Positions 9,281 to 16,600 of a stretch of DNA of 64,000 nucleotides are shown here, one piece after another. Positions within the stretch are counted from its first letter, which is position 1, and each line of letters starts with the position of its first letter. Source of the stretch: Serratia odorifera. GTDB lineage: Bacteria > Pseudomonadota > Gammaproteobacteria > Enterobacterales > Enterobacteriaceae. The notes beneath the pieces were generated by a model. That model saw only the letters and a list, made by a program, of their open reading frames with translations. It did no database searches and was not told where the DNA came from. The DNA lies in contig NZ_LR134117.1 in the NCBI RefSeq assembly GCF_900635445.1, positions 868,001-932,000 on the forward strand, given 5' to 3'. Position numbers and translations under genes: made by a program.

Positions 9281-9340
9281 ACAGGGTGCTATGAGGAGTT
9301 CAGAAAGGCAGCAAAGAAGTCTTTATTGGATTACAAAATT
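9189..9340 (-). repeat. Copy 2 of the ~150-bp direct repeat
   Basis: Same orientation as 5683-5833 and about 90% identical by eye. It covers the 5' end and upstream region of the integrative-element gene and ends next to the following immunity gene. The pair brackets the two WHH cassettes and could recombine to delete them. Confidence 0.7.
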
Positions 9341-9349
9341 TTTCGATTT

Positions 9350-9652
9350 TCAGTCCTGAAAATCATCGTTTTCGAGGTAATAAACGACCGCTTGTAACAA
9401 CTCTTTTTCCCCAACTGCTGGGTTATGGTCGATTTTATTCTCAATAATCGCCCTAAATGTAGGGTATTCGAGCCATGTTTTGTACTCATCCTCCATGTCA
9501 TCATCTTCGTCAGGCGTCTCCGCAAGATAATAACGTGCAGTCTCGATGTGATCTGATCTATTAGTAAAGTCTTCATCGACAAAGAAGCCACCGACTTTAG
9601 GCAGATCCTTATAAATAGAGAGTAACCCTTTGAAGCCATCAATTGTTTTCAT
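9350..9652 (-). CDS. Small acidic protein, probable immunity for the neighbouring WHH remnant
   Basis: A 100-aa very acidic protein (cluster ETPDEDDDMEDEY in the middle) with no membrane segment. I do not recognise the family. It starts 12 bases after the end of the toxin fragment at 9665-9934. An acidic small protein there is what one expects of an inhibitor binding a basic nuclease. Function is inferred from position and charge only. Confidence 0.55.
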   Translation of the reverse strand: MKTIDGFKGLLSIYKDLPKVGGFFVDEDFTNRSDHIETARYYLAETPDEDDDMEDEYKTWLEYPTFRAIIENKIDHNPAVGEKELLQAVVYYLENDDFQD

Positions 9653-9664
9653 ATCATCATCCTA

Positions 9665-9934
9665 TTAACGACAATCTGTACCACCACCCCATTTTTTCCG
9701 TCCCCCGGACCCATCAGGGTGATAGATTTTGTGGTAAGACCGGTGGTCATTATAGTCAACCAAGCTTAACCCACCTGGTCTATTTTCATGGTGCCAAGTC
9801 ATGTCAGGTGGAGAATACTTACTAAACTTTCCTTTGGCATTAGGTTGCACAGGCTCAACCAAACCAGGATACTTCGTTTTCATTTCCCTTTTAAAATCAG
9901 GGTCTACCTGCAGCCGATTATAAACAGATTAATT
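9665..9934 (-). pseudogene. Third WHH/HNH-like nuclease tip, 5'-truncated
   Basis: About 85 codons remain, with DMTWHHENRPGGLSLVDYND and a later SYHKIYHPDGSGG, again the WHH pattern of toxin nucleases but divergent from the other two. The frame is closed by a TAA upstream near 9936, and no Rhs core precedes it. It cannot be expressed as an Rhs tip unless recombined. The immunity gene at 9350-9652 follows directly, which probably explains why the pair survives. Confidence 0.6.
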
Positions 9935-10249
9935 ATCACGACTAACGCACTCTTTATCAGCATGGTATCTACCCTTGGGCTTGACATATCTTTTGGAAAA
10001 ACATAGTTTATATTAATCACGGAAAACTTACCTTTATTAATCCCAAAAACAGCCATCCACAGCATCGGATTCAGTTCACGCACGCACAAATTCTAACCTC
10101 ATGAAATACTATCAAATTTGGGCAGGTGAAGCGTACTCCCCGTCTGTAGTAAAATAATAGATATATTCCATCTGTGTTATTAGGTTATTACTTCATGGAA
10201 TAATGATAAACATCTCGATATTATCAATACCTATAGGAATAAAATAAAA
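9935..10249. other. AT-rich stretch without a convincing gene
   Basis: A short minus-strand frame here ends in a lipoprotein-like segment (hydrophobic stretch then FIIGC) and stops two codons later. It could be the N-terminal stub of a lost lipoprotein gene. Nothing else supports a gene. Low GC and mixed remnants suggest debris of cassette exchange. Confidence 0.4.
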
Positions 10250-10281
10250 GTATAAGCCAGTCGTTAGTGACTGTCTTATAC
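10250..10281 (-). terminator. Terminator of the macrodomain immunity gene
   Basis: A 13-bp stem with one mismatch (10250-10262 with 10269-10281), loop of 6. Read on the minus strand it is followed by a T-rich tail (CTTTTATTTTATTCC). It lies 33 bases after the stop codon of the gene at 10314-11066. Confidence 0.7.
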
Positions 10282-10313
10282 TAAAAAATAACTATTGAAT
10301 TCATTATCATATA

Positions 10314-11066
10314 CTACAACCTTAAAATATCACACTTTATTTTATTTCTTGCTATTTTATTTTTGATAATTTTTTCAATAACATTCCAATCACCACCACC
10401 AAGCCCAGCGCCAATCATAGGCAGTTGTATACTTAATCTTTTTTCTAGAGCAAAGTCAGCAACAAGTGACAAACATTTCTCAAGATGCTCATAGGAAATA
10501 TACTGCGTACTGTCTTTGTAATTTCTTTTAATCCCATTTTGGGCAAGCATATTTGCTACGAAAACATTCTCAACCTCGTCTACAACAACGAACTGAACAT
10601 TACCTAGAGCAAAAGACTTATCGTCATTAACCCAATCCTGGTACATTTTCTTTACCACTGGATAGCGCTTTGATAGAGCAACAACAAATCCCTTCCCCCA
10701 TTTCCCCATGTTATTTACAATATGAATAATCAAACGAGATGAAGAAATAGGAATGGTTGCATCACCAGTTTGATAACTGATGTAAGAATTCACAACGGAA
10801 TCGGAAAGAGTTTTATCCCATTCATATTCGAACTGCATCTCATCTATAACTTCTGATTCCTGTAAATCAAGCTCGTTTTTTTTACCATCATACAACAGAT
10901 AACCAACATTTTCGTCCCAATCCTCTAGCGAAGAAGATGAATACATAATACCATTAAAAATGGTAATTTGCCGAGTCGCTACTTCACCATAAAACTCAGT
11001 AATAACCGTCCCTTCGCCTTGAGGAAGTTCACATTTACTTCGGTAATAACTCTTATCAATTTCCAC
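10314..11066 (-). CDS. Immunity protein with C-terminal macrodomain (predicted ADP-ribosyl hydrolase)
   Basis: A 250-aa protein. Residues about 1-90 form a small domain with YYRSKCELP, EFYGEVATRQI and a following DG/Y-type turn, reminiscent of DUF6881. Residues about 105-250 look like a macrodomain: IIHIVNNMGKWGKGF (the N-x-G-x-x-G-x-G-F ligand loop), VFVANMLAQNG, and LPMIGAGLGGGDW, the second ADP-ribose loop. Macrodomains bind ADP-ribose and many remove it from proteins or nucleic acids. The gene overlaps the end of the ADP-ribosyltransferase-like tip by 11 bases. The reading is an immunity protein that reverses the toxin's modification, possibly also blocking it through the N-terminal domain. 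Function is inference; the fold call is strong. Confidence 0.75.
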   Translation of the reverse strand: MEIDKSYYRSKCELPQGEGTVITEFYGEVATRQITIFNGIMYSSSSLEDWDENVGYLLYDGKKNELDLQESEVIDEMQFEYEWDKTLSDSVVNSYISYQTGDATIPISSSRLIIHIVNNMGKWGKGFVVALSKRYPVVKKMYQDWVNDDKSFALGNVQFVVVDEVENVFVANMLAQNGIKRNYKDSTQYISYEHLEKCLSLVADFALEKRLSIQLPMIGAGLGGGDWNVIEKIIKNKIARNKIKCDILRL

Positions 11067-11510
11067 AACTTTTCCTGCTCTTAACTATTCGATTAGAGAT
11101 ATCCAGATTACCATTATTAGCAATCCTGAAAGGATTTTTCCTTGGTTCAGAAACATCGAGACCCGTCACATCAATTTCCAAGTAATGGGAAATACTGTTA
11201 ATCTTTCTGGAGTCGCCATAGAGGTTATTTGCCACTTGACCCAATGATAATTTTCCTGTGCCAGCTGCATCTTTTAATGTTCGGCCACCGATCTGTTCAG
11301 GTCTAATATCAGTCAGATATTGCCCATCCCCGAAACGAGCATGTATAGGTCCAGAAAAAGCCCTGAGTTCACCACTTTCCAATATCCCTGCCAAGCCATC
11401 CCCAGTAGTGTAATGTATTAATGTGTCAGGGGTTAACCCCAACGGATCCACCCACCCATACGGATTCGGCGCGTACTGATACAGGTTCAGCCCGCCCTGC
11501 AATCCGATCG
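11056..11510 (-). pseudogene. Orphan Rhs tip with HYD1-type ADP-ribosyltransferase domain
   Basis: Retains 25 or so codons of Rhs core end (DPIGLQGG, NPYGWVDPLGL) and then about 125 aa of toxin: LIHYTTGDGLAGILESGEL, GDGQYLTDIRPEQI, SISHYLEIDVTGL. The H-Y-T start, the I..SG.L helix and the Y-L-T strand are the signature of HYD1-type ADP-ribosyltransferase toxins, which would transfer ADP-ribose from NAD to a target in the struck cell. The target cannot be told from sequence. Its core stub shares a run of over 40 bases with the tip at 7087-7566. No upstream rhs gene is attached. Confidence 0.7.
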
Positions 11511-11600
11511 GATCATAGGAACGATCCCGACGTCATCGTACTTTTTGGCACGCTACCGCCCGCACCGTTACTGGTTTCCCGGCTATAACCCGTTACTCTT

Positions 11601-12140
11601 TTAACATCCACGCAACACAACAGCCCCGACGTGCGTTTTTTCGTCTTCACGCAATATAACGGCACCACCGACTCCCGTTAACCCCTTGTTTTCGTTACTG
11701 CGTAACGCTGGACCTTCCGGCTCCGGCCACGGCACTCCAGCAGCCCCACCGCCGGGGGGACGGGGCCGGATTGCGGGCGCAGGTGGCATAGAACCCGCAA
11801 GCGACGTTCTGCGGCGCTCTGATGCACCAGAGGTTGAGGTGTGTACAAGGCTTGCATGACCGTGCCCTGCCTGGGCGGGCATCAACGCTTTTAGCGGAGG
11901 CCTTTGGCCGACTTCGCCTTGGCCGTTGACCTTGGCCAACAACACCGACCTCACCCCGCCACGGACGGCGGCACACCCCAGTGCCCAGGTGAGCACCGGT
12001 GCCAACAGCAGCGGGAGTTTACGAGCGGCGCGCCACGCCGGGCCACGATGCACACTGCGGGGGCGCACGACATAATGCGGATTATACGTGGTAAGCCACA
12101 CATAGCAGTTAAGGCAGGATACCGGTGGCGGGCGGCGCAC
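11601..12140 (-). CDS. Ash-like protein (phage/Icd-like small protein)
   Basis: A 179-aa Arg-, Pro- and Ala-rich frame. Features that recall the Ash/Icd-like families of P4-type phages and enteric islands are the cysteine-bearing start, RPRSVHRGPAWRAARKLPL, the HGHASLVHTSTSGASERRRTS block and the late NENKGLTGVGGA. The frame is high in GC, so spurious frames are common, and only the pattern match supports it. It is transcribed divergently from the XRE gene that starts 8 bases away, so they may share a control region. The start may lie further inside. Confidence 0.4.
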   Translation of the reverse strand: MRRPPPVSCLNCYVWLTTYNPHYVVRPRSVHRGPAWRAARKLPLLLAPVLTWALGCAAVRGGVRSVLLAKVNGQGEVGQRPPLKALMPAQAGHGHASLVHTSTSGASERRRTSLAGSMPPAPAIRPRPPGGGAAGVPWPEPEGPALRSNENKGLTGVGGAVILREDEKTHVGAVVLRGC

Positions 12141-12147
12141 TGCGTAT

Positions 12148-12555
12148 ATGGCTGACGTGATAGACGAGATTATGCAGACCGAAGAACAGCGCCGGGCGTT
12201 TGGTCAACGGCTTAAAGAGCTACATAACCAGCAGCGCAAGACACAGAAGGAAGTCGCCGCCCTGATTGGGTTGCAGCTTTCGCAGTACAACAAGTATGAG
12301 GCGGGGATGCACATCCCTGCGGCGGACAAGCTCATTCAACTGGCCGAGCTGTTCACCACCACGATTGATTATCTGTTGCTTGGCTCGTCTAACGAGCAGG
12401 CACCGATTAGCAACACGCGGCTAATGAACCGGTTTAAGGCGCTGGCCCAGTGCCAACCGGAAGAACAGGAAACCGTGATCAAGTTGATCGATGCGGTGAT
12501 TGTGAAGCACCGGGTTGAGTCGGCCATACGGCCTGTTGACCAGAAGAAGAGCTGA
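12148..12555 (+). CDS. XRE-family transcriptional regulator
   Basis: A 135-aa DNA-binding protein with an N-terminal Cro/CI helix-turn-helix (residues about 14-70: FGQRLKELHNQQRKTQKEVA then LSQYNKYEAG) and LAELFTTTIDYLLLG, a common end of XRE domains. The C-terminal part is helical. An ATG at 12172 is an alternative start. It precedes the two symE-like genes by less than 90 bases and may repress them or the divergent Ash-like gene. Confidence 0.75.
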   Translation: MADVIDEIMQTEEQRRAFGQRLKELHNQQRKTQKEVAALIGLQLSQYNKYEAGMHIPAADKLIQLAELFTTTIDYLLLGSSNEQAPISNTRLMNRFKALAQCQPEEQETVIKLIDAVIVKHRVESAIRPVDQKKS

Positions 12556-12641
12556 GAGAGATAAGCGATCTGTAGCGCGGCGCTGATGTGCTACCAACAC
12601 ACCAACGCCGCTCACCACAACAACTATTCGAGGTAGTTATC

Positions 12642-12866
12642 ATGGCTAAGCGCGATTCTAAGTCAGGCACCACCGTAAATAAAGCACCCAAGACAACACG
12701 CTGCTACACCGTGGGCTATTCGCCCAACCGAGGTATCAAGAAGCCCGCGCCACAGCTGCTTATCAAGGGCTATTGGCTGGAAGAACTGGGGTTTTTAACC
12801 GGCCAGCCGGCCACGGTAAATATTGAACAGGGAAGATTGATTATTCAGGCGGAGGGAAGCGTATGA
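12642..12866 (+). CDS. SymE-family toxin-like protein
   Basis: A 74-aa protein with the SymE core YTVGYSPNRG, PQLLIKGYWLEELGF and TGQPATVNIEQGRLII. SymE proteins have an AbrB-like swapped-hairpin fold. E. coli SymE is an SOS-induced RNA-cleaving or DNA-condensing protein controlled by the antisense RNA SymR. The start at 12642 has GAGG upstream. SymE-like genes are frequent beside rhs loci. An antisense RNA was not identified. It overlaps the next gene by 4 bases. Confidence 0.75.
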   Translation: MAKRDSKSGTTVNKAPKTTRCYTVGYSPNRGIKKPAPQLLIKGYWLEELGFLTGQPATVNIEQGRLIIQAEGSV

Positions 12867-13213
12867 ACGGGACGCATATTCTTCAGGCAACCACGGGCGG
12901 GTTTATTCCTGAGCTGATTATCGATAGCAGGGATATTAACAAGGCGGGGTTTGTGGCGGGGGCTGTATTTAAGATAGAACCATACCAGGATGGATTGATA
13001 ATAACACTGATCTCTGATGAAGCAGAGATCCAGCGGCTATTACTTGAAGTGGACGCTGATCCTAATATTGGCGTGGACTGGATACGGGATAACGGCGAGC
13101 TGTATCTGGCGGGGGACTGGTTGACGCAGTGCGGCCTGACCGGGCAACCGCTGGCGATCAGCGTGATGCCCGGCAAGGTGGCGATTATAAAAATTAATAA
13201 CACCATCAGATAA
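12863..13213 (+). CDS. Second SymE-like protein
   Basis: A 116-aa protein translationally coupled to the upstream SymE gene by an ATGA overlap. It has two SymE/AbrB-like halves: GGFIPELIIDSRDINKAGF near the N-terminus and LYLAGDWLTQCGLTGQPLAI near the C-terminus. The second half recurs as a fragment at 7568-7669. Pairs of a short and a longer SymE-type gene occur near rhs loci; what they do together is unknown. Confidence 0.65.
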   Translation: MNGTHILQATTGGFIPELIIDSRDINKAGFVAGAVFKIEPYQDGLIITLISDEAEIQRLLLEVDADPNIGVDWIRDNGELYLAGDWLTQCGLTGQPLAISVMPGKVAIIKINNTIR

Positions 13214-13217
13214 CAAT

Positions 13218-13249
13218 GAGAGGGAGTAACCTTCAAGTTACTCTCTCTT
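13218..13249. terminator. Shared terminator between SymE-like and rhs immunity genes
   Basis: A 13-bp stem (13218-13230 with 13237-13249, one wobble pair) with loop CTTCAA lies 5 bases after the SymE-like stop codon and 28 bases after the convergent immunity gene. It is followed on the plus strand by GTTT, so it may serve both directions. Confidence 0.55.
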
Positions 13250-13277
13250 GTTTACAAGTCGAATATTATAATATCAT

Positions 13278-13610
13278 TCATTCAGATTTAAATGGATGAA
13301 GACACTCTCTAAACACTTCTTGCAATGTGTCTTGACTCATTTTGCTAATAGATTCGTCTTGATATTTTTCTATTTTATTCATAATAACACTTTCATTATC
13401 TAAATTTCTTTTTCTATAAAATTTCTTTTCATGCTCACCGAAGCAATCAGCTTCAATAAGTTTATCAAAAAAGCTATTTATCGCATAGCTTCCTGCATAT
13501 TGCAACGATTCGACATCATCACAAGAGAACTTAACATACATGATGAGTTTCTTTAACGCACTGATCTCACCCTGTGAAATAGCTATTACCTTTTCATCTT
13601 CATCCACCAC
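13278..13610 (-). CDS. Predicted immunity protein of the intact Rhs effector
   Basis: A 110-aa, mostly helical acidic protein of unrecognised family. It overlaps the 3' end of the rhs gene by 11 bases, the standard place for the cognate immunity gene, so it should neutralise the ADP-ribosyltransferase-like tip of that Rhs protein. It shows no macrodomain motif, unlike the immunity gene of the orphan ADP-ribosyltransferase tip at 11056-11510. It would therefore act by a different mechanism, probably direct binding. Confidence 0.6.
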   Translation of the reverse strand: MVDEDEKVIAISQGEISALKKLIMYVKFSCDDVESLQYAGSYAINSFFDKLIEADCFGEHEKKFYRKRNLDNESVIMNKIEKYQDESISKMSQDTLQEVFRECLHPFKSE

Positions 13611-16600
13611 ACTTACCTCTTGTATTCATCTGGTTTGTAGTTAATTTCCTACGCGTCTCATAATCCATTTTAGATGTTATAGAGTATGGGTTAGTTCCTG
13701 AATATAATACATCATTCAGTTTTATTCTACCCGAGTGTATATACTCAAGAGCAGAAGATGATTTTATATTACCCATTTGAACAGAGTCTGCTTTAAATAT
13801 AATCGCATAATCTCCTCGCCCTACGTGTTTAGGATCATTGATAAGAATATCCCTCATAACATCCTTCGGAGACATTAATATATCTGTAATATAGACCTTA
13901 CCTTTAGCGTTCGCTTCGAGAACACCTGTCTTCATTATATTTTCGAAGCCAGCTTTATCAGTGTAATGTATAAATACATTATCACCACTCAACCCAAGCG
14001 GATCGATCCACGTTAATGGATTTGGTACATACGCATATAAGTTTAATCCCCCCGCCAGCCCTATCGGATCCTGCGTGGTGAAACGCCCCACTTCCGGCTC
14101 ATAGTAGCGGAACAAATTATAGTGCAATCCGCTTTCGTTATCCTGGTACTGCCCGGCATAACGCAGCGGTTGATGGTAAACCGGTCCGGTGCGTTTGGCT
14201 GCACCGGCCACCGTCTGGCCGGTCAGTTTGCCGAAGGTGTCGTACTGCCCGGACCAACGTAACTGGCCGTCGGCGTCGGTCACTTCCAGCGGCGCGCTGT
14301 TGAGATCGGTGTGCAACCAGTAAATATCCGCCTGGCGGCCACTGCCGGCCTGTTCGAGCGCCGCCAGCGGCGTCCACGGGCTGGCCGGGTCGTAACTCCA
14401 GGTGCGGCGCGTGCCGTCGTCGCGCTGTTCTTGCAACAGCCGGTAGCCCTGCCACAGGAAGCGCGTACTGACCGTCGGTTTGCCTTTCAGCTGTACCTGT
14501 TTGCGACTACGGCGACCGAGCGCATCATAGTGGTAGTGCGCGACAAATTCGCCTTCCGGCCCGCGCCCCTGGGCATGAATCAGACGGTTATCGGCGTCGT
14601 AGCGGTAATGTTGTTCATACAGCCCGTTGCGGCGGCTGACAAGGTTGCCCCAGGCGTCGTAACGGTAGAATAATTGCTGCCACTGCGGCAGTCGGTTGTT
14701 GCTGACCGCCGCCAGCGGCAAATGACTTTCCACCTCGCTATGCGGGCTTTTCTCGCCCAGCAGGTTGTCGGCGGCGTCATACACCAGCCGCAGACCCCGC
14801 TTGCCGAGATTTTTCTCGCGATGTTGCAGCAGCCGCCCTTCGGCGTCATAGCCGTAATGGATATCGCCACGCAGGGCATCGCTGACACCCTCCAGCTCAC
14901 CACGGCCGGTATAGTGAAACACTCGCCATAGCGCACCGTCTTCCGGCTTGACGATTTGCCCGTGCAGGAAGCCGCTGCTTTGCCAACGGCGACGCCCCAA
15001 TGCGTCATACTGGCGCTGTTGCTGTAACGCGCCCTGCGTGCGGCCGGTTTCCCGGTGCAGGCGGTCGCGGGTAAATTCGCTCACCAGTTGCTGGTTGTAC
15101 TTCACCGCGCTGGCGTGGCCAGAGCCGTAATACAGCCATTGCAACCGATCGCCCTGCGGCAGCGTCAGCGCCTGCAGATTGGCCAGCGCATCCCACTGAT
15201 ATTGCAGTTCGCCGTTAATCCCCTGTTCGGTTAGCAGATTGCCCGCCGCGTCGTATTGCAGCCGCACGCTGTCGGCGGCGATACCCAGCGCTACGCCGGC
15301 GGCGGTAGGGGTGCGCGTCAGTGCATTCAGGCGGCCGACAGCGTCATACTGGTATTGCCATTCCGCGCTGTCGTTGCCGCGCCACACCAGTTGACCCGCC
15401 TCGTCGAAACGAAAGCGCTCATACCGCTGCGCCAGTTCGCCAGAACGGGTTTGCCCGCTGGTTTCACTGCGCTCATGCAGCAGTCCGGCGGCGTCGTAAT
15501 GGTAATTGTGATGCAGACCGTCTGGCCGCTGTTCTGCCAGCAAGCGCCCGCTAGCGTCATAGCTGAACTGGTAGTCACCGCCGTTGCCGTTTTCCAGCCG
15601 CATCAGCCAGCCGCGTGGGCTGTAGTGATACTGACGCGTACGGTTGATGCGATCGGTGATGCTGACCGGCAGACCCAGCGAGTTATAACGCCAGCGGGTT
15701 TCGCTGCCGAGCGGATCCCGGTGGCTCGCCAACTGCCCCTGCGCATTCCAGTCAAACTGCTCTTCGCTGCCGTCCGGATGAAGCAGGGTTTGCAGGCGAC
15801 CGGCGGCGTCCCAACGGTATCGCGTCAGGTTGCCCTCGGCGTCGGTGCGCGCGGTCAGTTGCCCCATCGCATCATAGGCATACGCGGTTACGCTGCCAGA
15901 ACAGTCGGTGTAACGCGTCAGCAGTCCCTGGCCGTTCCAGGCCAGTTGCACCACGCCGCCCAGCGCATCGGTAATGCGCGACGGCAGGCTCTCCTCATCG
16001 TCCGGATAGTGGTACAACGTGGTGTTTTCCAGCACGTCGAGGCTTTTGGTCAGGCGCCCCTGTGTGTCCCAATGCTGACATTCGCGGCTGCCATCCGGAT
16101 AGGTGATGGAGAACAGGCGACCACTGTTGCGTGAATATTGATAGGTGGTGGTGCGCCCCAACGGATCGGTTTCGCTCAGTAGGCGGCCGTAGCTGTCCCA
16201 CTCGCTTTGCCGTTGCGCGCCGCCCGGCAGCACCACGCTGCACAGCTCGCCGCGCGCGTAGATAAAGCCGTACTGACGCCCGTCGAAATCGGTGAACTGC
16301 GCCACGTTGTCGTCGTCATCCAACTGCCAGACCGCCTGCTTGCCGTCGTCGCGCAGCGCGCTGCGGCGGCCACCGGCAAAATCGTAACTGAAGTCCAGCT
16401 GTTCGCCGGCGTTGTTGCGGTAGGCCACCACGCGCGGCAAATGATCAAGCTCCTGCCAGCGGTATTCGTTCAGCAGCCCGGCAGCGTCCTGATGGCTGAC
16501 CATCAACCCGTCATGCCAGCCAAAGCGCCGTGTGATTTCGCCGGCGCGATTGGTGACGCCAATCAGTTGCCCCTGTTGGTCGTAGTCGTAGCTGACCAAC

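Noticed and set aside
9904..10089. 62-codon frame ending in a lipoprotein-like signal (IIGC)
   Set aside because: Stops two codons after the lipobox cysteine, so at most a stub; no family recognised.
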